In this document: one piece after another, positions 56,232 to 64,000 of the stretch | How the letters are laid out: every line of letters begins with the position of its first letter | Position numbering within the stretch: the first letter of the stretch is position 1 | Origin: Porphyrobacter sp. LM 6 | GTDB taxonomy: Bacteria; Pseudomonadota; Alphaproteobacteria; Sphingomonadales; Sphingomonadaceae | DNA: 64,000 bases | Direction of reading: 5' to 3' | NCBI RefSeq assembly: GCF_001720465.1 | Contig: NZ_CP017113.1 | Coordinates: 2,480,001 to 2,544,000, forward strand | The notes under the pieces: model-generated | Database searches by the model: none | What the model was told of the DNA's origin: nothing | The model's input: the letters and a program-made list of their open reading frames with translations, nothing else | Translations under genes and position numbers: made by a program

Positions 56232-56788
56232 TGCAGCGGGCGGGCTTCGCTTTCGGGATTATGGCCGGCACGGCGCTGGCGCTGTCCGGGTGCGAGCCCC
56301 CACCATCCGATGCGGCTGTCGCCTTTGCTGCCAACCTGCCGCTGAAGCGCGGGCCGTCAGAGCCGCTACCCTCGCCCGATACCGAAGGCGCGGTGTGGTC
56401 TGCCAACGCCAAGACCGGCAGGCTGGTCTACGGCATTGCCGGAAAGCCGGTGCTGGTTTCGCTCGAATGCCTCGCGCCCGGAACACCCGAAGCGCGCCTC
56501 AGGATCACCCGTCATGCCCCCGCCGATCAGGGTGCAGGCGCGCTGCTGGCGGTGATCGGCAATCGCTATATCGGGCGTATCCCGGTCGATGCACGGCAGA
56601 TCGGCGGGCAACGCCTGTGGCAGGGCGAAGCGCCGGCGGACATTCAGGGCTGGAACGCACTGGTCGGCCTGCGCGAAGTTACCGTGACCGTGCCCGGCGC
56701 GGGGCTGGTCAAGCTCAATCCGAGCCCGCTGCCGGGTCAGCTTGTCGAGAGCTGCCGGAAGCCTTCGCCGCCAGCAGATCAGGCGTAA
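56231..56788 (+). CDS. Predicted lipoprotein
   Basis: The 185-residue product has a lipobox (ALSGC, Cys21) and one small beta-rich domain (SANAKTGRLVYGIAGKPVLVSLEC, RLRITRHAPADQGAGALLAVIGN, WNALVGLREVTVTVPG). No family recognised. It is coupled to the S10 peptidase and its last 74 bp run over the dsbD stop region in the opposite direction. Confidence 0.8.
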   Translation: MQRAGFAFGIMAGTALALSGCEPPPSDAAVAFAANLPLKRGPSEPLPSPDTEGAVWSANAKTGRLVYGIAGKPVLVSLECLAPGTPEARLRITRHAPADQGAGALLAVIGNRYIGRIPVDARQIGGQRLWQGEAPADIQGWNALVGLREVTVTVPGAGLVKLNPSPLPGQLVESCRKPSPPADQA

Positions 56789-58823
56789 GCACCTGCGGCA
56801 ATTGCTCGGGCGCGGAGGCTCCCGGAGTATACCACAGATAGAGCGGCACGCCCGCCGCACCCTGTTCGGTGAGGAAGGCGGTGATCGCCTCGTCGCGCAC
56901 CGTCCAGTCGCCCACCAGCGTCACCACACCTGCCTGCTCGAACGCGGCGCGGGTGCTTTCGCGCTCGATCGCGGCGGCTTCATTGACCTTGCAGGTCACA
57001 CACCAGTCGGCGGTAAAATAGACGAACACCGGCTTGCCCGAAGCGCGCGCTGCGGCCAGCGCGTCACGGCTGAACGGCTGGGCGGCGAGCAGGCTCTCCT
57101 CCGCCTCGTTGCCCTTGGCCTCGAAGGCATTTGGGAGCGCGAACAGCGCGAACACGAGGAAGGGTGCTGCGACAAGGCCGAAGGCGGGCCACGCCATCTT
57201 GCCCGCGCGCTGCAACCGGCCGACCACGAATAGCGCCATCAGCACGCCGAAGACCAGCACCAACGCGATCAGGCCGAACGGGCGGCCGCCAAGCTGCACC
57301 GTCAGCCACACCAGCGCCAGCGCCGTCAGCGCCATCGGGATCGCCATGATCCGCCGGAACCGCTCCATCCACGCGCCGGGCTTGGGGAGCATCCGGCGGA
57401 GCGGCGGCACGAAACCGAGCAGCAGGAACGGCAGCGCCAGCCCCAGCCCCAACAGCGCGAACAGCAGCAGCGCCTGCGGCACCGGCAGCAGCAGCGCCGC
57501 GCCCAAAGCTGCGGCCATGAACGGCCCGGTGCAGGGCGTCGCCACGAAAGCGGCAAGAAGCCCGGTCGCAAAAGCCCCGGTGCGCTCGCCCCCCATGCTG
57601 ACCGATATCGCCGGAAGCTCGAACACGCCGGCAAAGTTGGCCGTGATCGCTGCGGCGAGTACCAGCAGCGCAACCACCACGCCCGGCTCCTGTAACTGGA
57701 ACGCCCAACCGACCTGTTCGCCCGCTGCGCGCAGGGCCAGCAGCAGCGCGCCCAGCGCCACGCAGGCGATCACCACCCCGGCGGTGTAAGCAAGGCCTTC
57801 GGCGCGGGCCTTGGCCTCGCTCTCGCCCGCACGGGCAAGACTCAGCGCCTTGAGGCTGAGGATCGGGAAGACGCAGGGCATGATGTTGAGCAGCAAGCCG
57901 CCCGCCAGCGCGCCGAGGATCAGCGTCCAGAGCGGCGGCACGGCGGCCGCTTTTGCGCCAGCGACGATCTCGCCGCCGGACGGCACATCTCCGGGACTGG
58001 CACCGAACGCCACCCCGACCCCATCGCCAAAGGCAAGGATGCCGGTCACCGCGCTCGGATCATCGGCGCGGTATTCGGACAGCGGAATAGTCACCGTGAG
58101 CATATCGCCCCGCCGACGGAACTCCTGCGGCGCGGCATAATCGACCAGTTTTTCGTTGCCGATAAAGACGTGCGGATCGGACAGGTCCACGCCCGCAGGC
58201 AGCGGGATGGCAAGGCGCAGGGTCTTGCGCCCCACATCGAAGAACGCGGGCGCGGAAAGCTCGGGCACCGCCTCGGCCCGCCAGCGCGCGAAATCGCCGC
58301 CGGGGCGCGAGGCCAGCACCGCATCCTGCGGCACGCAAATCTGATCGGTGCAGGCGAGATATTCGACATAGCCCGTCACCCGCGCCAGCGCGGCAACATC
58401 CGCACCCGCCGGAACGGAAATCGGCACCAGCACGGTATAGGGGCCTTGGTAGACATGGTTCATCAGCCCGCTGATGATCAGCCGTTCGGGCACCTGATAG
58501 CGCGCTTCCCCGATCATCCAGCGATCGGGCAGATCAAGCATCAGGCGCATCCCCTGCCCCGCATCGCCGGGGTTCGACCAATAGCCGTGCCATTCGCGCG
58601 CCTTGGGGGTGAAGCGCAGCGCAAGCAGCCATTCCTTGCGGGGCTGCGGCGCGCCCTCGGCGAAGAGTTCGACCGCGATGTTCTCGTTGCCAAAACGGGC
58701 CTCGGTCGGCCAGGCGACCTTGGTCGCCATCGCGGGCGCGGCGAGCAGCGCACTTGCGAGGAGCGCAAGGCCCCATGCAAGCAATTGACGGATCGTGGCG
58801 GTGAAGTTTCTTGCGCGGAACAC
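56715..58823 (-). CDS. dsbD: Thiol:disulfide interchange protein DsbD
   Basis: DsbD brings reducing power from cytosolic thioredoxin to periplasmic partners. The 702-residue protein has a signal peptide, an N-terminal DsbD-alpha domain (Cys158/Cys163, ACTDQICVP) and a membrane domain with the functional cysteines in NIMPCVFPILSLK and ATPCTGPFM. A C-terminal thioredoxin-like domain carries ADWCVTCKVNE. Eight membrane segments are visible. It is convergent with the upstream lipoprotein gene and overlaps it by 74 bp. Confidence 0.95.
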   Translation of the reverse strand: MFRARNFTATIRQLLAWGLALLASALLAAPAMATKVAWPTEARFGNENIAVELFAEGAPQPRKEWLLALRFTPKAREWHGYWSNPGDAGQGMRLMLDLPDRWMIGEARYQVPERLIISGLMNHVYQGPYTVLVPISVPAGADVAALARVTGYVEYLACTDQICVPQDAVLASRPGGDFARWRAEAVPELSAPAFFDVGRKTLRLAIPLPAGVDLSDPHVFIGNEKLVDYAAPQEFRRRGDMLTVTIPLSEYRADDPSAVTGILAFGDGVGVAFGASPGDVPSGGEIVAGAKAAAVPPLWTLILGALAGGLLLNIMPCVFPILSLKALSLARAGESEAKARAEGLAYTAGVVIACVALGALLLALRAAGEQVGWAFQLQEPGVVVALLVLAAAITANFAGVFELPAISVSMGGERTGAFATGLLAAFVATPCTGPFMAAALGAALLLPVPQALLLFALLGLGLALPFLLLGFVPPLRRMLPKPGAWMERFRRIMAIPMALTALALVWLTVQLGGRPFGLIALVLVFGVLMALFVVGRLQRAGKMAWPAFGLVAAPFLVFALFALPNAFEAKGNEAEESLLAAQPFSRDALAAARASGKPVFVYFTADWCVTCKVNEAAAIERESTRAAFEQAGVVTLVGDWTVRDEAITAFLTEQGAAGVPLYLWYTPGASAPEQLPQVLTPDLLAAKASGSSRQADPAAGSD

Positions 58824-58873
58824 GGGCTACCCTCTAGGCTGGACGGCATTACTTCGCAATCGGAGCCGATACG

Positions 58874-60100
58874 GTGACACAGCCTGCAAACGAAACGCGC
58901 GACCTTGTGATCCTGGGCGGCGGCCTGGTGGGCATGACGCTGGCGCTCGCGGCGGCGAAGAAGGGGCTGTCGTCCCACGTGATTGACCGCGCCGATCCGG
59001 CTGAACTCACCGCCGAAGGCTTCGACGACCGCGCCACCGCGATCTCGACCGCGAGCTGGCACCTGTTCGAGAATATCGGCATCGCCGAGGGCCTTGAGCA
59101 GTTCGCATGCGACATCGCCAGCATCGCGGTGACCGATCAGAACAAGCCCGGCCGCCTCGATTTCGTCCCCGGCGAGGGCGACGGCACGCTCGGACGGATG
59201 TTCCCCAATCGCCGTCTGCGCCTCGCGCTGTTCGAAGCGGCCGCGAAGGAGCCGCTGATCGAATGGACCTCGCTCGCCACTGTCGTCGAACGCCAGCGCA
59301 GCGAATATGGCGTTGCTGCGGTGCTGGCGGACGGGCGCAAGTTCAAGGGCCGCCTCATGGTCGCCGCCGAGGGCCGCCAGTCGCCCACCCGCGATGCCGC
59401 CGGGATCACCATCGCCAAGTGGGATTACAAGCACCGCGCGATCATTGCCGGGCTGACGCACGAAAAGCCGCACGGCAATGTGGCATGGGAAATCTTCTAC
59501 CCCGCCGGGCCGTTCGCGCTGCTGCCCTTGAACGACGATGCCGACGGCACCCACCGCTCCTCGCTGGTGTGGACCGTGTCGGAGGCCGATGCGGCAGGCG
59601 TCACCAAACTGGGCAACCGTGCCTTCCTTGCCGAGGTCGAAAAGCGCATGGGCGGCGTGCTGGGCAAGGTTCTGAGTGTGGGCCACCGGTCGAGCTACCC
59701 GCTGGGCTTCCACCACACCGCCAAGATCACTTCGGAGCGCCTCGCGCTGATCGGCGATAGCGCCCACGGCATCCACCCGATTGCGGGACAGGGGCTGAAC
59801 CTCGGCCTGCGTGACGTGGGCGCGCTGGTCGAAGTGCTGGCGGAAGGTGCGCGGCTCGGGCTTGATCCGGGCGATCCCGAAGTGCTCAAGCGCTACGAGA
59901 CCTGGCGCGGGCTCGACAGCTTCATGGTTGCGCTCGCAACCGATGGCCTCACCCGCCTGTTCGGCGTCCCCGGCAAGACCGCCAGCGCGGTGCGCCGCCT
60001 CGGCATGGCGGCGGTGCAGCGCACGCCAATGCTCAAGAGCTTCTTCATGGATGAAGCGCGGGGCGTGTCGGGCGATCTGCCGGAATTGCTGAAGGCCTGA
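58874..60100 (+). CDS. UbiH/UbiF/VisC family FAD-dependent monooxygenase
   Basis: The 408-residue flavoprotein has the dinucleotide-binding GGGLVGM near residue 16, and the second FAD motif ALIGDSAHGIHPIAGQGLNLGLRDV near residue 300. It hydroxylates a ubiquinone ring or a related substrate. The start is GTG at 58874 on the family N-terminus. No other ubi gene is nearby, so UbiH versus UbiF is not settled. It shares a 50-bp divergent gap with dsbD. Confidence 0.92.
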   Translation: MTQPANETRDLVILGGGLVGMTLALAAAKKGLSSHVIDRADPAELTAEGFDDRATAISTASWHLFENIGIAEGLEQFACDIASIAVTDQNKPGRLDFVPGEGDGTLGRMFPNRRLRLALFEAAAKEPLIEWTSLATVVERQRSEYGVAAVLADGRKFKGRLMVAAEGRQSPTRDAAGITIAKWDYKHRAIIAGLTHEKPHGNVAWEIFYPAGPFALLPLNDDADGTHRSSLVWTVSEADAAGVTKLGNRAFLAEVEKRMGGVLGKVLSVGHRSSYPLGFHHTAKITSERLALIGDSAHGIHPIAGQGLNLGLRDVGALVEVLAEGARLGLDPGDPEVLKRYETWRGLDSFMVALATDGLTRLFGVPGKTASAVRRLGMAAVQRTPMLKSFFMDEARGVSGDLPELLKA

Positions 60101-60113
60101 CGGAGCCGCACCG

Positions 60114-60374
60114 ATGTGGCCGCTGCCGAAACAGGACGAGGTCAACGACCTGATGACGTGGCAGCACGATGCGATTCTGTTCGCGCGACGGACTTGGCGC
60201 TCACTGGCCTATGCTCTGGCGGCTCTCACGCCTATCGCCCTGATCATCAACCCTAGCTGGGATCTCGCCCTTCAGATTCAGATTTTCTTCGGCAGTCTGC
60301 TGGCCTTCGATCTGCTGCTGGGCCTTGCCGCACGGCTTACGCTGTCCTTCGTCGAAAAGGACAAGCGCCCCTGA
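60114..60374 (+). CDS. Small membrane protein (86 aa)
   Basis: Two hydrophobic segments (SLAYALAALTPIALIIN and FFGSLLAFDLLLGLAARLTLSF) make a hairpin-like membrane protein. CGGAG nine bases upstream supports the start. It converges with the next gene with no gap. Unknown function. Confidence 0.68.
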   Translation: MWPLPKQDEVNDLMTWQHDAILFARRTWRSLAYALAALTPIALIINPSWDLALQIQIFFGSLLAFDLLLGLAARLTLSFVEKDKRP

Positions 60375-61280
60375 TCAGGGCATAACCAGCGGGCTGCTCA
60401 GCTGCCGCACCGGATTGCCCGCCCCGTCGCGCAGGCCGCGCTGGTCGAGCACGGCGGCGGTTTCGATCACTTCGAGCGCCTCCATCGCCTTGCGATAGCG
60501 CTCGGCGTCCTTGATCCAGCCTTCGGCCTTGCTCGCGCCGGGCATCCCGCGGACCTCGTCGATCGCCGCCTTGTAGCGCCCCTGCTCGAGCGCCCAGCGC
60601 GCGCGTTCGAGCCGGCGCTGCGGCTGCGGCGAGGGAGTGGTTTCGCGGCGCACCACGAAGAGCTGCGACAATTCGCGCTTGAAGGCACCCCATGAAGGCC
60701 CCTCGCTGGTCTCGCCCAGCTTCGGCCCCAGCCCCTCGAGCCGCGCCACCAGTTCATCCAGCCGCACGGGGCTGCGCGAAAATTCGATGATGGTGCTCAC
60801 CGCATTGGGCCACTGGTCGCCAAAGCGCAGGCGCAACTGGTCGGAGAGATAGCCAAGCTCCGCCCCGCGTTCGACCGCGCGGCGGGTGGCGAAGGCGATC
60901 AGCAGGCTTTCGGCACGCGCGGCATTGCCCGCCGCCGCCTGCGCCTGAAGATCGAGCTGGGTGAGGCGCTGTTCGGCTGCGGCAAGGCGCTGGTCGAGAC
61001 CGCCTTGCTGTTCGGCCACGCGCTCGACTGCCTGTGCGGTGCTCTTCACGGCGGCGGCCTGCGCCAGCGGGGTCGGGCCGCCAGCGAGCGCCGGACTGGC
61101 CGCATCCGAAGGCGCTGCAACGACGCCGGTACGCGAGGTATCGCTGTCAGCGGGCTTCAGGCTGTACCACACCGCCCATCCCACCAGGGCGCCGCCCAGC
61201 ACGAAGGCGAACACCGCTGCCGCGATCAGCCCCCGGCTCGAAGAACCGCCATACTGTGATGCACCCGGTTGTGATGCCAT
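60375..61280 (-). CDS. Mitofilin-like membrane protein downstream of hemD
   Basis: The 301-residue product has one N-terminal membrane segment (LIAAAVFAFVLGGALVGWAVWYSL) and a long, mainly helical periplasmic part. A predicted coiled coil (AQAVERVAEQQGGLDQRLAAAEQRLTQLDLQAQAAA) and later helices follow. This resembles the HemX/mitofilin family downstream of hemCD in alphaproteobacteria. Function is not established; a membrane-organising role is inferred from mitofilin homology. Confidence 0.78.
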   Translation of the reverse strand: MASQPGASQYGGSSSRGLIAAAVFAFVLGGALVGWAVWYSLKPADSDTSRTGVVAAPSDAASPALAGGPTPLAQAAAVKSTAQAVERVAEQQGGLDQRLAAAEQRLTQLDLQAQAAAGNAARAESLLIAFATRRAVERGAELGYLSDQLRLRFGDQWPNAVSTIIEFSRSPVRLDELVARLEGLGPKLGETSEGPSWGAFKRELSQLFVVRRETTPSPQPQRRLERARWALEQGRYKAAIDEVRGMPGASKAEGWIKDAERYRKAMEALEVIETAAVLDQRGLRDGAGNPVRQLSSPLVMP

Positions 61281-61347
61281 GCTGATCCGCTTCTTGCGAC
61301 CCTGTGGTTATCGCCGCCCGGTGCCGGTCTTACGGCTTGCCGGGTGG

Positions 61348-62040
61348 TCAGGCAGGAGTGGAGCCTTGGTTGTTGCACAAGTCAAATGCCATTTCCAGCA
61401 GCGCCGCTTCATCGGGGCGCGGCGCGGTGTGGACAGCGCCCCAGCCAGCCGCCGCCGCATCAGCAATGCGCGGCCCAAGCGCCGCGAGGCTGATGGCAGA
61501 ACGGTCAAGCCCCAGCCGTTCGCACTCGGCGGCAAAGTGGCGCGCGGTGGCGGCCGAATGGAGCAGCACCAGCACGCCGCCTGCCCCCAGCAATCCGGCT
61601 ACGGGATCGAGCGGCAGAGCCACGCTGCGATAGGCGATCACTTCGGCAAAGCTGACCCCGGCAGGCGCGGTGAGCGGCACGTGCTCCTCGCCCGCAATCC
61701 GCAGCAGGTGGCAGGGCGCGGGGACCGCATCGAGCACGCCCTGCAAGCCCCCGCTTCCGGTCATGGCGACGGTGAACCCGGCAGCGCGCGCGGCGGCGGC
61801 GGTCGCTTCGCCCACGGCATAGACCGGCTTGCCCTTAAGCGCCGCCAAATGCGGCCCGCCATGCTCGAAGGCATTGGCGCTGCCGATCAGCAGCGCGTTA
61901 AATCCGGCGGGATCGGGGCAATCCCATGCCACGGCGCGGATTTCGGACAGCGCGTGGCCGGTGATCGCAAGGCCCATCGCGCGGGCCTTCTCGAGCGTCG
62001 CGGCAAGGCCCGGTTCGGGCCTGAGCGCGAGGCAATGCAT
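61348..62040 (-). CDS. hemD: Uroporphyrinogen-III synthase
   Basis: HemD cyclises hydroxymethylbilane with inversion of ring D. The 230-residue product has the two-domain pattern with weak family signatures (ALRPEPGLAATLEKARAMG at the start, NALLIGSANAFEHG, VYAVGEATAAAARAAGF). The ATG at 62040 starts 2 bp after the hemC stop. Low overall sequence conservation is usual for this family. Confidence 0.9.
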   Translation of the reverse strand: MHCLALRPEPGLAATLEKARAMGLAITGHALSEIRAVAWDCPDPAGFNALLIGSANAFEHGGPHLAALKGKPVYAVGEATAAAARAAGFTVAMTGSGGLQGVLDAVPAPCHLLRIAGEEHVPLTAPAGVSFAEVIAYRSVALPLDPVAGLLGAGGVLVLLHSAATARHFAAECERLGLDRSAISLAALGPRIADAAAAGWGAVHTAPRPDEAALLEMAFDLCNNQGSTPA

Positions 62041-62042
62041 CC

Positions 62043-62984
62043 TCAGCCCGCAGCCCTGAAATGCGGCGCGATGCCAGGCGTCGCACGGGCCAGCAAATCG
62101 GCGGCAAGCGCGACGACCGGCGCATGATCGCCCGGCGCAAGACGCGCGGTGCCCTCGATCCGCTCGGCCCCGTCTGGGCTGAACAGCGCCGCGCGCATCG
62201 CCAGCATATCGCCTTCGGTCTCGCACAGCACCGCGACCGGCGAGTGGCAGGTGCCGCCCAGCTGGGCGAGCAGCGCGCGTTCCGCTTCGAGTTCGGCGCG
62301 GGTCGGCGCGTGGTCGATCGCGGCCAGCAGTGCGGTGGTTTCCGCATCATCGGCGCGGCATTCGATTGCGATCACGCCTTGCGCGGCGGCCGGAATCCAT
62401 TCGTCCGAGCCGAGCGGCGCGCCAACCTCGCTCTGCCCCAGCCGTTCGAGGCCCGCTGCAGCAAGGAAGGTCACATCCGCCTCGCCCGCCTGCAATTTGG
62501 CGAGCCGCGTGGCGACATTGCCGCGGAAGGTCACCACGGTGCAATCGGGCCGCAGGTTCAAGAGCTGCGAGGCGCGGCGCGGCGCGCTGGTGCCGACGAC
62601 CGCCCCATGCGGGATCGCGGCGATACTGGCCGCGCCCACCAGACAATCGCGGCGGTCGGCGCGCGGCAGGAAGGCCGCGAAATGGAAGGCATCGGGGCGG
62701 ATCGTCTCGACATCCTTGGCGGAATGCACCGCAAGATCGATCCGGCCTTCGCCGAGCCATTGATCGAGTTCCTTGGTCCACAGCGCCTTGCCGCCGATTT
62801 CGGACAAGGGGCGGTCCAGCACCTTGTCGCCGCTCGCCAGCACGGGGACGAGTTCGATGGCGTCCTCGGTCCAGCCATGCGCGGCGCACAGCCTTGCGCG
62901 GGTTTCAACCGCCTGTGCCATTGCCAGGGGAGAATTGCGGGTGCCGAGGCGGAGTTTCGGTGCGGCGGGATGCGGTTCTGTCAT
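62043..62984 (-). CDS. hemC: Porphobilinogen deaminase
   Basis: HemC assembles four porphobilinogens into hydroxymethylbilane on a dipyrromethane cofactor. The 313-residue product has LRLGTRNSPLAMAQA at the start, the catalytic Asp in VHSAKDVE, PRRASQLL and the cofactor-binding Cys in LGGTCHSPVA. The ATG at 62984 fits the family and starts 44 bp from the divergent tsaD. It is cotranscribed with hemD. Confidence 0.97.
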   Translation of the reverse strand: MTEPHPAAPKLRLGTRNSPLAMAQAVETRARLCAAHGWTEDAIELVPVLASGDKVLDRPLSEIGGKALWTKELDQWLGEGRIDLAVHSAKDVETIRPDAFHFAAFLPRADRRDCLVGAASIAAIPHGAVVGTSAPRRASQLLNLRPDCTVVTFRGNVATRLAKLQAGEADVTFLAAAGLERLGQSEVGAPLGSDEWIPAAAQGVIAIECRADDAETTALLAAIDHAPTRAELEAERALLAQLGGTCHSPVAVLCETEGDMLAMRAALFSPDGAERIEGTARLAPGDHAPVVALAADLLARATPGIAPHFRAAG

Positions 62985-63028
62985 AGCTATGCTTGCTCTA
63001 GCCTTCACAACCACTAGATGGAAGCCGG

Positions 63029-64000
63029 ATGGGATCGGCAACGCACACCTCTGACAGCACGATCGTGTTGGGCATCGAATCCAGCTGCGATGAAACCGCG
63101 GTTGCGCTGGTGCGCGGCGACCGCACGATCATCGCGCAGGCGATTGCCAGTCAGGAAGCCGAACACGCGCCCTATGGCGGGGTCGTCCCCGAAATCGCCG
63201 CCCGCGCCCATGCCGAACGGGTTGCGCCGATGCTCGAAAAGGTGATGGCCGATGCCGGCCTCACGCTTGCCGATGTCGATGCGATTGCCGCGACCGCCGG
63301 GCCGGGACTGATCGGCGGGGTGATGGTCGGCCTCGTGAGCGCCAAGGCGCTGGCGATGGCGGCGGACAAGCCGCTGCTGGCGATCAACCACCTTGAAGGC
63401 CACGCACTTTCGCCGCGTCTTGCAGATAGCGGCCTCGCCTTCCCCTATCTCTTGCTGCTGGTTTCGGGCGGGCATTGCCAGATCCTCGCTGTCGAGGGCG
63501 TCGGGCAATATCGCCGCCTTGCGACCACCATCGACGATGCGCTGGGCGAGGCTTTCGACAAGACCGCGAAGCTGCTCGGCCTCGGCTATCCCGGCGGGCC
63601 TGCGGTCGAGCGGTTGGCGCGCGCGGGCGATCCGAAGGCCGTGCCGCTGCCCCGCCCGCTCAAGGGATCGAAAGAGCCGCATTTCTCCTTCGCGGGCTTG
63701 AAAAGCGCGGTGCTGCGGGCGGTTGAAAGCGGGGCGCACGAGCCAGCCGATATCGCTGCGAGTTTCCAGCAGGCGGCGGTCGAATGTCTGATCGACCGGC
63801 TCGAATATGCTCTGGAGCGTGCCGGCCCCTTCCCCGCGCTGGTGGTGGCGGGCGGGGTTGCCGCCAATGCTACTGTTCGCGCGGCGCTCGAAGCGCTGGC
63901 CGCGCGCCACGCGATGCGCTTTACCGCACCGCCGCTGGCGCTGTGCACCGATAATGCCGCGATGATCGCATGGGCCGGGTGCGAGCGTCTGGCGCAGGAA
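63029..64000 (+). CDS. tsaD: tRNA threonylcarbamoyladenosine transferase TsaD (3' end outside window)
   Basis: TsaD transfers the threonylcarbamoyl group to A37 of ANN-decoding tRNAs. The visible 324 codons show [10 protein letters not shown], the iron-binding HLEGH motif, [31 protein letters not shown] and [14 protein letters not shown]. The start at 63029 is the first plausible ATG; a nearby ATG at 63018 is in another frame. It is divergent from hemC. The end is cut by the window. Confidence 0.97.
   Translation, partial: MGSATHTSDSTIVLGIESSCDETAVALVRGDRTIIAQAIASQEAEHAPYGGVVPEIAARAHAERVAPMLEKVMADAGLTLADVDAIAATAGPGLIGGVMVGLVSAKALAMAADKPLLAINHLEGHALSPRLADSGLAFPYLLLLVSGGHCQILAVEGVGQYRRLATTIDDALGEAFDKTAKLLGLGYPGGPAVERLARAGDPKAVPLPRPLKGSKEPHFSFAGLKSAVLRAVESGAHEPADIAASFQQAAVECLIDRLEYALERAGPFPALVVAGGVAANATVRAALEALAARHAMRFTAPPLALCTDNAAMIAWAGCERLAQE

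Noticed and set aside
58541..60145. 534-codon ORF antisense to the UbiH-like gene
   Set aside because: Shadow frame with no recognisable motifs; the plus-strand gene has clear FAD signatures.

Overview
This window looks like ordinary chromosome from a GC-rich alphaproteobacterium, most likely a member of the Sphingomonadales (Erythrobacteraceae/Sphingomonadaceae type). The reasons are: HdaA next to purM/purN, a DUF2794 gene, a two-piece (circularly permuted) tmRNA gene whose tag reads ANDNEALALAA, the AstA/AstB arginine pathway, an Anbu proteasome-like cluster, and a large TonB-dependent receptor. Genus is not resolvable from the sequence alone. I see no prophage, insertion sequence, CRISPR array, tRNA or rRNA. 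The only clearly base-composition-deviant gene is a small lipoprotein at 19.8-20.3 kb.

Layout. 1-0.8 kb: end of an MFE-2-like SDR dehydrogenase. 0.86-4.76 kb (minus): a run of a membrane-anchored protein, hdaA, cysE/epsC, DUF2794 and a secreted protein. 4.83-8.09 kb (plus): purM, a purN-YjbR fusion and a sulfotransferase, all translationally coupled. 8.1-10.1 kb (minus): a membrane protein, a secreted protein and ndk. 10.3-10.9 kb: a Tat-exported intradiol dioxygenase. 10.9-13.96 kb (minus): pepA, a 48-residue zinc-ribbon-like DUF2256 protein, a membrane protein, holC and a lipoprotein. 14.1-19.8 kb (plus): lptD-surA-pdxA-rsmA, the classical outer-membrane-assembly/vitamin B6/rRNA methylation cluster. 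20.4-22.5 kb (minus): malate synthase G. 22.6-26.1 kb (plus): an M20 hydrolase with astA and astB (arginine succinyltransferase pathway), followed by two small membrane proteins.

26.8-27.3 kb holds the permuted tmRNA gene (minus), a block of 11-bp phased repeats and a perfect 16-bp parS-like palindrome. Then come mscL, lemA, two TPM-domain proteins, a Nudix hydrolase and an SDR. Next are a PspC-like protein, two tandem 37-residue sister peptides, a 19-bp palindrome and recF. tesA sits divergent from a YbbA/YbbP-type ABC exporter, followed by two membrane proteins and a TonB-dependent receptor. After a 416-bp gap come typA, a PutP-type symporter, a VOC protein and an extensin-like lipoprotein.

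46.6-51.4 kb (minus) is the most interesting stretch: a circularly permuted ATP-grasp, an alpha-E protein, a transglutaminase-like protease and the Anbu proteasome homologue, followed by a FixJ-like regulator gene that carries an apparent one-base frameshift. This is the known but functionally unexplained Anbu gene neighbourhood. The window ends with an alpha/beta hydrolase, uvrB, an S10 carboxypeptidase, a lipoprotein, dsbD, a UbiH-family monooxygenase, hemD/hemC with a mitofilin-like membrane protein, and the start of tsaD. The parS-like site together with recF is compatible with an origin-proximal location, but no dnaA, dnaN, parAB or oriC is visible.
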